From: Coleophoma eucalyptorum
Taxonomy: Eukaryota; Ascomycota; Leotiomycetes; Helotiales; Dermateaceae
Reading direction: 5' to 3'
Assembly: GCA_026120035.1 (NCBI GenBank)
Contig: JALRME010000004.1
Coordinates: forward strand, 744,001 to 808,000
DNA: 64,000 nucleotides
Shown: piece after piece, positions 1 through 11,540 of the stretch
How the letters are laid out: each line of letters begins with the position of its first letter
Numbering within the stretch: the first letter of the stretch is position 1
Position numbers and translations under genes: made by a program
Notes under the pieces: generated by a model
What the model saw: the letters and a program-made list of their open reading frames with translations, nothing else
The model's database searches: none
What the model was told of the DNA's origin: nothing

Positions 1-322
1 CATGTTATAAAAACAATTCACATTTCGATGACCTTGCTCAATTGTCAAACGAAGACTGTTAGCTTTCAGCCTGGAATCAAAACTTGGTATATTGATTACA
101 CATCACACGCAATAAAGGCAGTTATAGTAGTAGTAAATGATACCACTTCGTGGGTATATATGATTCATAATTATATACAATGAAATAGACGAGCGTTTTG
201 TTTACAAGATCACCACACGAAAACCTGTCATGGCGTGAAAAAAGAGTCTAAGCTGATCCACCAGGGCCAGCTCTTCTGCTGTATATCCCTCTGATCAGGT
301 ACTGTCAAGAATTTCCAAGCAT
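1..322. other. 3' flank, no gene seen
   Basis: AT-rich sequence downstream of the rhamnogalacturonan hydrolase gene. It probably holds that gene's 3' UTR and polyadenylation region on the minus strand. I see no coding signal. Confidence 0.5.
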
Positions 323-2264
323 TTATTCGCAGGTTTCATCCTCAGTGCTGACAGCGGAGTTTTTACCGCCGAAGCCACCTTGGTGGTTCTGGGCTGGCTG
401 ACTCTGGCGAGATCCGCGTCCGGCAGTGGTTGTAGTCGCGGCTGCGGAGGTAGTGGATGGAGACGAAGATGAAGCTTCGGCCAAGGACTCGGATGTTGTG
501 GAGGATTCGGTGGTTGCAGATGCCTCAGTGCTGGTGGAGCTGGCAGCGACCGCGTCTGCTGAGCTTGCAGCCGTAGTGCTCTTAGCTTTAGCGCTTGAGG
601 TAGCTGCAACTTTGGTAGCAGTGCTAGTAGCAGAAGCACTAGCAGACGAGGCTGCAACAGCAGCTTTCGCGGCTGTGCTGCTAGAATCAGAGAGAAGAGC
701 GCTGTATGGAGTGGCGCCTGGGAAGAACGAAGTTGGGATGGTTGGGATAGCAATGCTGACGGATATGCCCAAGCCAGCAGTTAAATCGTCGGCCATGGTA
801 GCGGCACTGTAGCCAGAACTAAGGTATCGTATTAGCGGTATGTTCAAATAGGTGAAGGAATTGACTTACGGTGTAGCAGTAACAGTAGAGGTAGCGACAT
901 AGCTTGTGTAGTCAGAGCCAGTGTTCAATCCACCGCCGGTGCCGTATGCAGCCTCGTACTTGTTGACAAGCTCGCTACCAGACTCAGTCCACATTTCGAA
1001 GTTGCTGATGGTGATGTTGGTACATGGGACATCTGCAGGGCAAATGACCTTGAGTGGTCCACGAGAAGCTCCATTTGCGCAAGTACCAGTCCAGTTATCA
1101 AAGGAGAGGCCGGACAATTCCACACCGCTGCCAGTGACCGCAGACATAGATGACCAATAACTATCAATATCCAGACTGTAGGCGTTGCTCTTTCCAATGA
1201 AGTTGTTGAATTGGCAATCCTTGACGGTTCCGCTGCCTCCATTGGACTTGATCATCATCATCTGGTTGGACTCTGAAGTGTAGACATTGGAGTAAATAAC
1301 GTTGGAGACTGCAACATCGGCTCCAAGCGATCCCATAGCGCATCCACCGCTCCAGTTGCAGTAGATGTTCTCAATGAGAATGTTGCTAGCAGGGCTCTGT
1401 AATGCGTGTTAGAAGAGGGAAACTTCGATGAGGGCTTGATCCTTACCTTAACGGTAACACATTCATCCTTGTTGGTAACCTCGACATCGTGGATCCAGAT
1501 GTTGGTGGACCAAACGTCGATACCATCAAGTCCACCTTCGTTACCACCGCGAATAATCATGTTGTAAACTTCACCACTGTCGCAGGTGTCCATGGAAAAA
1601 TGGAAGGCGGGAGCTAGATACTGTATTAGCAGCTACAAGTTTTATTGGCAAGGTCTCTCTTACAGTCAACTAAGGCAATATCGTGGACAGAGAAGCTGGT
1701 GGCCTCGTACAATCTGAGAATACGTGGACCATAAGTTCCGGCTATATGCTCCGGTTAGTATTGTATTTTACAAACTCTCAGGCTTTCCTTACATGAGTGG
1801 AACTCATAGCCGTAACCTTGGATAGCTCCGGCGGATGTGCTGCTGTACATCTCGAAGTCGGTTGTGTGCTCAATCATGAACATGTTGCCTGAATCAGTTC
1901 TGTCGGGGTCATTAGTCCAATGGTCTAGGCTCATTGGTCAGATGACATACCCAGTGCGGTAAATGATACCATCCAGTTGCAATGCCCAGGCAGTTCCTCC
2001 GCTCAAAGTAACCCAAGTAGACATTCCATAGTCTCCTTCAGGAATATACACAGTTCCGCCAGACTTGCAGGCTGCGAATGCGGAGGAGATGGCGGGTCCT
2101 ACATCAGAGGTCTTGGAGGCTACTCCTCCATAATCGAGGACGTTGCAAACGGTGCCTTGCTTGCTTGCTCGGGTAGTAGTTGGGCCAACGGTTCCAGACA
2201 ATTGAGCCACAGCCAAAGATGGCAAAAGGAAAGCCGCAAGGCAAGAGAGAGTGGAAAACTGCAT
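323..2264 (-). CDS. Secreted rhamnogalacturonan hydrolase, GH28 family, with Ala/Ser-rich tail
   Basis: Predicted to cleave the alternating galacturonate-rhamnose backbone of pectin outside the cell. Six exons: 2264-1951, 1899-1793, 1741-1664, 1613-1447, 1396-870, 818-323; all phases agree and give 562 residues. Residues 1-20 are a signal peptide ending SLAVA before QLSG. A right-handed beta-helix domain follows. GH28-type features of the rhamnogalacturonase branch are seen across splice junctions: AFHFSMDTC, then NKDECVTVK joined to SPASN, then [12 protein letters not shown]. The last exon encodes a low-complexity Ala/Ser/Thr tail of over 100 residues ending in DETCE, probably an O-glycosylated extension rather than a catalytic part. 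A polygalacturonase is less likely because the usual NTD/GHG pattern is replaced by the rhamnogalacturonase form. Upstream lies a 1.6-kb non-coding gap shared with CCT5. Confidence 0.93.
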
Positions 2265-3833
2265 GGTGGAGTTGTTCTAATGAGTGTGATAAAAAAAAAC
2301 AAGAAGAAAATGGAGGTTGGTTCAGAGAATGAATACAACCATGAAAGCACCACAAACAGCGGCAGCAGACTGAAAGAGAAAGTTGACGAGAGGTTGTAGC
2401 ACAGCACAGCTCATCGAGGACTTATCAAGCAAACGCTTCCATCCCCCTGCACGAGGACAAAGCTTCGAGTGGCACCCCGTCGACGGAGAAGTGGATGATC
2501 CAGATCGAGGCTTTGACTACCTGACTTGAAAACAACTTAAAGAGCAACGGAGATGTTTACTTCATTCAAAGTGTTTCTAGAACTGGGGCAGCATCGGACG
2601 AATAGTATGGCATCGCTTATCGCCGTCAGCACCGGCTCAGAAACATCCCCATGGCTGTTGCAATTTGGCCGAAGCTCGTGATAGGCTAGGCTCCGCGGAG
2701 GGGCCTTCATTACGACGAGAATCATGTCGCTACCCTTTGAGACGTCAATTTGTGGAGGTTTCAAGAAGCTTAATGTTCGTTACGTTTCAAGTATATCGAC
2801 CCTGCGAAATGAGCACCATGGGCAATGTAGAAGTCCTGTTTGATATAGAGGAACGACAAGATCCGCAATTCAGGAGACGGCTGATCGTACCAGCAAACAA
2901 ATATAGCCCGCCATGCAGATCGTCCGATGGCTTCATAAATCCGATGTCATCCACCCGTTTCAGTCGTGCACATTGTACGCATGTAAAATGTCCTGTCCAT
3001 ATTGATGCCATGCTCCCAGGGTGGTCCGACGGGTACGGTAGTTGCAAGTAGTCGGCTCATCTTGGTATGACGGGATATGTTAAACTCTTTGTCAAGGATA
3101 GAAGGCTGATGGAGATTCAAAATCTGATCAAGATCCAGATTAGATGTTAGAAAAGATGCACAAGCTCCAGAGCGCCGGGTCCAGCTTGAACCTTCAGTCT
3201 TGTTCTCGAAGTCTATGCACCCCAGCCGGAGCGGTTGCATGCAAATGGCGTAAATTTCACTTTTCATCAAACCTTCTAAAAGCATACAAGGACTACTAGA
3301 AGGGTGCTGGTTACAGCTCGTCTATGCTTGGGGAGGCAAGGCATTATGGTAATCTACTCGAGCATATTATGCCGCAAGGTTTCCAGGATGGTCTTGCGAT
3401 TGTAACAAGTCCATTTACCTGCCGTCCTTTAACTCACGAGATTGAAACCCATGGTGCAGAGATAAACCCACCACAAATATTCCAGTCGTAGGAACGAGGA
3501 AAGCAAGAAGGTAGGTTGGCGTTGAATAGAAAAGCGTATCCTATGATGGAAGCTGGCTGGCACACTATTTCGCCATGGGAGAGACGCTTACATAAACAAT
3601 TTTATATCATGTGATCTAAACTTTCCAAATGCATTGCTGCCTGAGGATCGAAGAATATTTCCAATGTTGAAAATCGACAACTTCGTGGTGGTTGTACGCG
3701 ACTGACAAGCTTGAGCGCGTTCATAGCAGCAAAATACATCCAGAGATCTCTTACTTGGTTCGCAGAATCTCGGAAACACCGAAAGCTTTCACACGCAGCT
3801 TTACAGTCCGCAAAGACTGCCTATCTGCCCAAT
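2265..3833. promoter_or_regulatory. Shared upstream region of the GH28 gene and CCT5
   Basis: About 1.57 kb between divergent start codons. It contains overlapping open frames on both strands (for example 2665-3051 plus and 2947-3285 minus), but neither shows a recognisable domain or a consistent splice pattern. I treat it as a divergent promoter region with 5' UTRs; the A-rich tract at 2290-2310 lies in the GH28 leader. Confidence 0.45.
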
Positions 3834-5695
3834 ATGGCTATGAGTATGTCTGCTCCTGTTCAAAACCTCTTGAGGGGAGACAAAAAAGCTAATAGATAAA
3901 CTTTTAGACATTGATATGTCCCAAGGTACGAAAAGAAGGTTCCAGGATTCAGACGCAAGCACTGACAAGGTTTATGATAGCTTCGGTGGTGAAAGATGAG
4001 CAAGGCAGACCATTTATTGTTGTCCGAGAGTAGGCTACAAAGACTAAACTTTTCCGCCGCATGGCTGACGAAATTCTTAGTCAAGGAAAGAAAAAGAGAC
4101 AGCACGGAAACGATGCAGTCAAGGCGCATATCTTGGCTGCGCGGACGGTTGCGAACATTGTCAAGACCTCACTTGGTCCCAGAGGGCTTGACAAGATCTT
4201 AATCTCCCCCGATGGCGATATTACGGTTACAAACGATGGTGCTACTATTCTTGGGCAGATGGAGATCTCCAACCATGTTGCGAAGCTATTGGTAGAGCTT
4301 TCAAAATCTCAAGATGACGAGATTGGAGACGGTACAACCGGCGTTGTGGTTCTCGCAGGCGCATTACTAGAACAAGCAGCGGAGCTCATCGACAAGGGAA
4401 TCCACCCCATTCGAATAGCAGACGGTTATGACCAAGCTTGTGACATCGCGGTAGCAGAGTTGGACAAAATTGCCGACACCATTGAGTTTTCAAAGACCGA
4501 CACAAAGAATCTTATGAAGGTTGCAAGGACGAGTTTAGGCAGTAAGATCGTTTCTAAGGCTCATGACCAGTTTTCACAAATTGCCGTCGATGCTGTTCTT
4601 TCTGTAGCCGACCTGGAGAGAAAAGACGTGGATTTTGACCTGATTAAGATGGATGGCAAGGTTGGAGGTTCTCTCGAGGATTCCTTGTTGGTTAAGGGTG
4701 TCATCGTGGACAAAGACTTCTCTCACCCTCAGATGCCCTCAGAAGTGCGCGATGCTAAGATCGCCATTCTTACCTGCGCGTTCGAGCCACCGAAGCCAAA
4801 GACCAAGCACCACCTCGACATCACCTCGATAGAAGAATTCAAAAAGTTGCAGACGTATGAGAAGGAGAAGTTTGCGGAGATGATCAAGCAGATCAAGGAT
4901 ACTGGTGCAAACCTGGTTATTTGTCAATGGGGTTTTGATGATGAAGCCAACCACTTGCTCCTACAAAACCAACTGCCAGCTGTGAGATGGGTTGGTGGTC
5001 CAGAGATTGAGCTTATTGCTATTGCGACAAACGGAAGAATAGTACCAAGATTTGAGGACCTTTCTGCTGCCAAGCTTGGAAGCGCTGGAGTGGTCCGAGA
5101 GATGAGTTTCGGAACTACGAGAGAGAAGATGTTGGTCATTGAGGAGTGTGCAAACACAAGAGCAGTCACAGTCTTTGTCAGAGGAAGCAACAAGATGGTA
5201 TGTTCTACAGCTTACAAGGTTGATATAAGCTAACATTATTAGATCATCGATGAAGCCAAGCGCTCCCTCCATGACGCTCTTTGCGTTGTACGAAATCTTG
5301 TCCGCGACAACCGTGTAGTCTATGGTGGCGGTGCCGCAGAGATTGCTTGTTCCCTTGCCGTTGAAGACGCTGCTGTCAAGTCTCCCGGTCTTGAACAGTA
5401 CGCCATGCGTGCTTTCGCCGATGCCTTGGATGCAGTTCCTATGGCTTTGGCTGAAAACTCAGGTCTCTCACCAATCGAAACTCTTGCCAGTATCAAGAGT
5501 AGACAAGTCACAGAGCAGAACACTAGATTAGGTGTGGATTGTATGCAGACTGGAAGTAACGACATGCGGGACGCATTTGTCATTGATCCTTTAATCGGAA
5601 AGAGACAACAGTTGATGTTAGCGACACAACTTTGCCGCATGGTATTAAAGGTCAATAATGTTATTATTGCTGGCAGCGATGAGAACGATTTCTAG
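3834..5695 (+). CDS. CCT5: T-complex chaperonin subunit epsilon (CCT5/TCP-1 epsilon)
   Basis: One of eight subunits of the cytosolic CCT/TRiC ring that folds actin, tubulin and other proteins using ATP. Exons: 3834-3843, 3981-4029, 4081-5197, 5243-5695, giving 542 residues. The ATG at 4061 is inside an intron and is not the start. The conserved epsilon N-terminus [12 protein letters not shown] lies at 3993-4029 and joins QGKKKRQHG at 4081; further upstream it needs a 10-nt first exon (ATGGCTATGA) with a GTATGT donor at 3844 and a CTGAC branch site just before the acceptor at 3980. Group II chaperonin signatures are clear: [31 protein letters not shown] (ATP site) and the C-terminal [12 protein letters not shown]. 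Length fits the family. Confidence 0.95.
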
Positions 5696-6435
5696 ATGGA
5701 AAATGTACCATAGTCTTTGTAGCATAGACCAGGCACATTGAAGCAACCAGAACTCGTTAATGTGCATTATTTCTGTGGCATCCTTTGAATATACTGTTTG
5801 ATTTTTGTGTGGTTTTGAACAATGTTGCGTTCGAACCATTAACAGTAGCAAACACCAAGAAGGCAAAGATCCTCATAGGTTGCTCTGGATTGTGCATAGG
5901 AGTGATTTGGTGCAATGATATCTGTCTTAGTCACTGAAGTCTCATTTAAAATATTTTGACATAATTAAAACGTGGAAAATTAGTTGAAAGTAAAAAGACG
6001 CTTACAGTATTCTTGGCTTGTATTATTGTTCGCCTTTACAAAGCTAAGCTTGATATCGATCTAGCAGTGTCACAATCAGCACGTTTTCATTTCATCCACG
6101 GCCCTTCCTACTTTTTTTTCCATAGTTGCACCTTCCTACAGCAACCACGACCATGTGCCTGCACACATCAAGACTCACCACTTCATCAATACAGCCTTTT
6201 TCTCCCTTCTAACACTATCAATCGAAGCCATCTGGCCCTGCACATCGCACGGCGGTATCACTATCTTGACAATCACGCTTTCAGGTACGTGACGTTAGAT
6301 AAGCTGAAAACCGGGCTCATCATACCTACTCTACCAGAATCGATGAACCATCTGCCAACCTCATCAGAACATAGATGTCCTCTTACTATCATTTTCCATA
6401 CTAGTTTCGACTGACGAAGACATCTTCTCTATACA
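5696..6435. promoter_or_regulatory. Intergenic: CCT5 3' end and leader of the CCCH/2EXR gene
   Basis: 740 bp between two plus-strand genes. The right half has a polypyrimidine stretch (cttttttttcc near 6110-6122) and CT-rich sequence, the usual look of a fungal core promoter and 5' UTR. An open frame at 6013-6414 has no recognisable product and is probably leader sequence. Confidence 0.4.
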
Positions 6436-8931
6436 ATGACGATCATAATGCCATGCTGCATGGATTTCATGGCTAGGGGACGATGCCGCATCCTCGACAA
6501 GGGAGGTATTTGCGAGCTTAATCACAGCCTAGACCTCTATGAGGAGGCACGCAAGATCGACAAAGAGTCAATACAAATATGCGCTGACTATATCCGACAT
6601 GGTCGATGCCGATTTGAAGCCCGCTGTCGTCACATCCACGACAATGTATTGAGACGAGAGAAGGTGGCGCGCGATATTGCGAAGGTCGAAGAGCGTGAAG
6701 TGATTCGAGAGGCACAAGCATATGCACGAGGAGAAAGAACAACTTTGAAATCCATGATCGAAACTCGGCTCCAGCATAAGAGACCTGCTGCAGCTACCAC
6801 CAAGATGGATGGCGATGACGGAAAGTCACCCAGCTACCACCCGCCTACTCCTGTCGCTACCAGGGGCGGCTTCACTGCCCATTCTAGCCCCTCTAATAGT
6901 CTGCCCATTTCAAAAGCCACTAACTCCACCATTGTACCTAAGTATCAACCTGATATCTCTTTCGAAACTTTCATTGGAGGATCAGCTAAACCACCGTCTA
7001 CCTCCAAGGCCAAACAAGACCAGTTTACGAAGAAAAAGTTCTATGAATCCAATTGTTTAGCTAAATATCCTAAACCTGAAACCAAGTCATCCCAATCGAT
7101 AGCAACCATCAATTCGCCGACATTCAAGCAACAAGATACCATGTCCTCTCTCGACCAGCAAACATCTGCAAGTGGCTCAGTACCTAGTTTGGTTGATCAA
7201 AACATACATATAAGACCAAAAACAGGTCAAACTGCCAATGTTTCAATTCCAAACACAGTTTGTATGCACTTCATCAATAAAGGTTGTAGATATGGTGAGC
7301 GATGCCTAAAGTATCATGACGTTGTCCTTCGTAAAGAAAAGAGAAATGAGTTGAGGAGGAAGCATGTCAAACAGGGTACAAAGCTTGGCAGGATGATTAC
7401 AGTGGATGGCAATACAGAACCAGTCCAGCAACCTCCGATTTCTGCCTCAACTATAAAAAAACAGCGTTGTGTGATACCTGCAGCAAATATCCCGCCTCTA
7501 AGGTCTTATGTGCCTAAAACCCAGAGAAAGTTAGCAGCTTCTGCGGACCGTTGTACGCAGATTGGCACTGCGTCTGCGAGCAAGGATACCAATAGAAGCC
7601 TCCGGTCTAAGAGGAGTCAATATACGACTGGGAAGCTGACAAATGGCTCTGCTCATCCGCACAAGATAAAAAACGAAAAGACAACATACAGTCAAACTTT
7701 AGGCGGCAAGGCTTCTGCTAAGTACAGTTCTAACAATGAGAGCATCAAGAATGGTGATCGTGCTCAGCATGCCCCTAAGAGAAAACAGTCGGTCGAGTTC
7801 AGAAACATTATAGAACACCCTCGTGTTCTCAATCCGGCGGGTTTGATGATATTTCCAACAATAAGAAATGGTAAGTTATCTCAGGTTCTTAGGAGCAGAT
7901 AATAGTAATCTGACTTCATATTGGCAGCCGCTTCAGTGTCAAAGAAGTCAGCATCCACCAAGGCATGCTCTTGGGCTACCACTGCTGCAGGAGTGAACAC
8001 AGCCACACATAAGAAAAACTACTATAATGATGTCGAGGCGTCAAAATCACTGGGCATGATCAAACCAAAAGCGATTCCCGCCTCATCCGCTTGGTCTCGA
8101 CAAATCTCGATACCTGAAAGACACAAGCCGAAGCCTCAAGTCGAATCACCCAAAACCTCAGTCCCTTGGAGCCCAGATGATGATATCAGATGGGCAGCAG
8201 AAAATCTTGATCCGAAGCGACAAGCAATCTTCTTCGCAAACCCGCAAAAGCTACAACCAAAGATCGACCGAGGGCCGCTTTTCAAGTTCCATAAATTCGG
8301 GCTCCTTCCTATCGAGATTCGTCTACCGATTTGGGAGCTTTGCGTGAAGAATTCTGGTCCCCGTACTGTGAGACTTGAGTATCATGAAGACCGCGACGAA
8401 GAAACTAATGAAGTCACTAATACGTACTTCAGCAGTGAAAGTTCTCTCCCGGCCATGTTTCATGTTAACCACGAAGCGAGAACCGTTGCTTTTCCGCATT
8501 ACGAGCAAGCCTTTAGTACCGTACACCAACTTGGCTCCATTGCCTTCAACTTTTCGAAGGATGAGCTGTTCCTTCGCTGTTCTGGTGCAGGCTTCCTTCC
8601 AACTACGATTGAACATATTCCAGAAAGAGATCGTGTACGTATCAAGAAAGTCTATATCGCACTAAAGGACTGGGTATTCTGCGAAAGAGGGCAAACATTC
8701 GCTATGAATATTACCAAATTCAGGGCGTGCAAGAGACTCTTGCTTATGGCAGGAGATGGAGTTACAGAGAGGAAGTGGACATACAATCAAGAGAAAGCTA
8801 TAGAAAAGCTCCAAACAGTCTTAGAACCTCGCTGGAATAAGTTGAACCATACTCCTCCTCCAACCATCAGATTCTGGATCATCCCTGCCCTCAAGGCGAG
8901 AGAGTTGAGGATTGACAACTTCTACTGGTGA
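6436..8931 (+). CDS. CCCH zinc-finger protein fused to a 2EXR domain
   Basis: Two exons, 6436-7870 and 7928-8931 (GTAAGT donor, GCAG acceptor), giving 812 residues. The N-terminus has two CCCH-type fingers: an irregular C-X8-C-X8-C-X3-H at about residues 9-30 and a canonical C-X8-C-X5-C-X3-H at about 49-68 (ICADYIRHGRC, then RFEARCRHIH). A third finger, C-X7-C-X5-C-X3-H, sits near 276-294. Each is followed by a basic stretch such as RREK or RKEK. The middle is Ser/Thr/Lys-rich and disordered. The C-terminus holds a fungal 2EXR domain starting FHKFGLLPIEIRLPIWELC, with the typical MFHVNHEAR segment. CCCH fingers usually bind RNA; 2EXR has no settled function. An RNA-binding regulator is inference. 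Confidence 0.85.
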
Positions 8932-9553
8932 AAATCATCCAAGGATTACTTAGAAAAATGTTTAGATAGCTAGTCATGGTCAGCAACCCACAAACATATA
9001 TGGACCACAGTGGAATCAAATGACTTTCATGGAGGTGTAAAATGGTTGACGGCTATTGCATCGAAGATTGGCTGTAGATTGTGGATATGGATTCTACAAA
9101 ATTTCTCTCTCAATAATTTGTATCGTCTGCGACCAGGCCTTTTCAAGTTTTTGAGATTACGTTAGCGAGTAGCACTTACTAGAATATTCTTAAGCATCAC
9201 TGAGAACATTTTTTAAACCTCTCTGTCTCTCTTTGCACTTGTATGAACCCAGACAAATGAGTTTCTTTGTAGCCACTGTGAATTATGTCCCATAATGGTG
9301 CACTACAGGACTTTATCTAAACCCAAGTCATCACAAATGGAGCCACACATTCCTCTCCTTTAACTATGGGCATAGGTGGATTTTTTTTCGATTTTGTACG
9401 GAAAGACTCTCTATCTTAAGTAGTTAAAATTCCAGCAGCTCTGAAAGGTCAAATTAGAAACGGTAATTTCTCCTCTTCCAAGGAATGCAGCTCAAATGTA
9501 CCACTTTCTTGGGCCTTCTTCACATGGACTTCTATCTCTTAGACTTCTTCTGG
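8932..9553. other. Convergent 3' intergenic region
   Basis: About 620 bp between the converging ends of the CCCH/2EXR gene and the BTB gene. AT-rich, probably both 3' UTRs. No gene seen. Confidence 0.4.
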
Positions 9554-10282
9554 TCACTTCCCATCAGTCTTCTCTTCAATCTCCGTAGAAAGCAACTTCT
9601 CATTGACAACCATCTTTTTTTCAACCACCAACAGCTTCAAGAAATGCTCCTTTTCAAAGCAGGAATTCCCACCCGTCTCACCAGTGATGATATTAACAAC
9701 CGACGCTCTCGCATTTCTGCACTGCCTACCACAAGCCGCCGGCATGCCACGGTGAACGTCGATACCCCTGGGACAGACATAAACCTGCCTCTCCAGCACT
9801 GTCGGGTGGAAGCTGATCTCAGAGCCATGTGAGCTCCCAATGGCCGAGAGTTCCTCGGTCCAATCGAATGAATAATGCATGGACACGGCTTGGAGGTACT
9901 GCTTGTCCCGCAGCCAGCTCTCTAGCCGCGGAATGCGGAAATACTTCGCCTCCTGCAGCAATGCGTGGTAGCGCAGATGATCGTGCCCTGAGCTCTTGTC
10001 GAAGTAGACGGGGAAGACCCCGCGTCGGAGGAAGGCTAGGATGGATGGGAAGAGGGTTGCGTCGGCGTCGATTTTGTACTCGACCTCGAAGTCAAATGGG
10101 TCGGCGAGAAGATCTTGGAAGAAACCACTCTCTTTTGTGAGGGTGTCGCGGGTTGCTGTGAATTGGCTACCGTCGAGAGTGATTGTGATCATTTCCTCTT
10201 GCTCAGATGCTTTAGAAGTGGAGTGCATGGTGAGTGAAGTGTTACTGGTGTCGGTGTTGAATATGGGAATTGATTTATGCAT
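9554..10282 (-). CDS. BTB/POZ (KCTD/T1-like) domain protein
   Basis: Single-exon gene of 242 residues from the ATG at 10282. The open frame continues upstream to 10342 but only with a GTG, so 10282 is the first ATG; an in-frame ATG at 10228 (MHSTSK) is an alternative start and lies just before the domain. The domain begins MITITLDGSQFTATRDTL and runs through RRGVFPVYFD and LLQEAKYFRIPRLESW, the pattern of tetramerisation-type BTB domains in KCTD proteins. Such proteins often act as adaptors for cullin-3 ubiquitin ligases or as oligomerisation scaffolds; that role here is inferred from family only. The C-terminal 110 residues contain CPRGIDVHRGMPAACGRQCR and match nothing I recognise. Confidence 0.8.
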   Translation of the reverse strand: MHKSIPIFNTDTSNTSLTMHSTSKASEQEEMITITLDGSQFTATRDTLTKESGFFQDLLADPFDFEVEYKIDADATLFPSILAFLRRGVFPVYFDKSSGHDHLRYHALLQEAKYFRIPRLESWLRDKQYLQAVSMHYSFDWTEELSAIGSSHGSEISFHPTVLERQVYVCPRGIDVHRGMPAACGRQCRNARASVVNIITGETGGNSCFEKEHFLKLLVVEKKMVVNEKLLSTEIEEKTDGK

Positions 10283-10342
10283 CCAGTGTATTTGACGAAG
10301 ACTTGAGATTTGATGTGAGCGAACGAGGAGTTGTATTGGCAC

Positions 10343-11540
10343 AAATTGGAGGAGAGTTGATGTTCTTAAGTATCACGATCAGACAAAGCACAACAGGCTC
10401 ACACGCCCCTTAGGTATGGATTGTTCCGGCAACGCTCTCACCGAAGCATAGAAAATTCTAGGTCTCTTGCGCCTCTGACCACCGGTCGCCATCTAACAAA
10501 GAAATAGCTCGGAAAGGATGTACGCGCCGTGAGCCATTCGAGAATCGGGAGAGGTACATGGTTGGGGTTTCGTTATCCGCCTAATACAGGGCAATGTTGA
10601 CCTTAAGCGAGCAGGTCTCAAACGAGGTCAGAGGCATTGCTAGTGTTGGTTATCGTGGCTGAGCTTGCAGATACCTGGCTCGGTATGTAAGATGCGGAAC
10701 TGGCGATTCAATCTCCAGTTTTCTTCTTCTTTGGATTCAAGAAGAATGATTCTGCTCGAAAAATCATGCAGCTTTGTGTGCAGAAGTCCAATTTTTCGCT
10801 GGCTGTCTTGCCCAGGGGAGTTCTGGAAGCGAGGCATATTTGTGCTAGGTTGACAATTATTCCGAACCTATAGTGAGATTCAGTAGAAGAAGTAGGGAAG
10901 ATGATTTCTAGCACTTGTTTATGGTTGCAGATGGCCAGTGTCAAGGAACTCGATCTTCCTATCTAGTTAATCACTCTATGCAATATTCAATTTCTCAAAC
11001 AAATGTACAGATGCTGTGCGGAAGGATAATTCTGGGTATTGGCTCCTTCTCAAGATTGAAGGCTGTTCGATATTTAGGACACCAAAAATGTATATATTCC
11101 CTTGCAAAACCATTGTTGAGCTTGCATTTCTCGCCTGTATAGTGGCCTGTAGGAACTTTTTGTGTTGGGTGCCATGATTAGAGTCATTCATCACCCTCCT
11201 TCTTCGAGCGTGAAATCGAACTTCGAGTGGCATATACACGAAGATACCTGTGTGTTGATGAGACTGTTCAGGCATAACGTTTCTAAGTAACAGCCGAGCC
11301 AGATCCCCAGATACCCGACAGTCATGAGAAGGCGTTGTGACTTACAAGCTTCTGCTATTTACCAGACTGCCCTTCCTCATATATTGAGACACATTCCAAG
11401 TCAACATTCCAATGCGCAGGTCGATGTCGGAGACAAACGACTGAAAACTACACATGGTATTAATCTCCCCCCAAACCTCCGTTCCCAAAACTTCTCTTTG
11501 TTCACTCACAAGAAAACAACCCACTGACCATCCTCTAACC
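10343..11540. other. Intergenic region, no gene supported
   Basis: About 1.2 kb. The left end is the BTB gene's promoter. Short open frames at 10640-10944 and 10976-11275 overlap on both strands and show no domain or signal sequence. I see nothing else. Confidence 0.35.

Noticed and set aside
426..812. Plus-strand frame of 128 codons rich in Ala and Val
   Set aside because: It is the antisense of the low-complexity Ala/Ser tail of the rhamnogalacturonan hydrolase; repetitive GC-skewed codons keep all frames open.
2665..3285. Overlapping frames of 112-128 codons between GH28 and CCT5
   Set aside because: No domain, no signal peptide, no splice context, and both strands are open at once.
4061..4080. 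ATG at 4061 as start of CCT5
   Set aside because: It would give MADEILS before QGKKKRQ and discard the conserved [12 protein letters not shown]; intron signals place it inside an intron.
10229..10342. Extension of the BTB protein to 10342
   Set aside because: The upstream limit begins with GTG, not ATG; the first ATG is at 10282.
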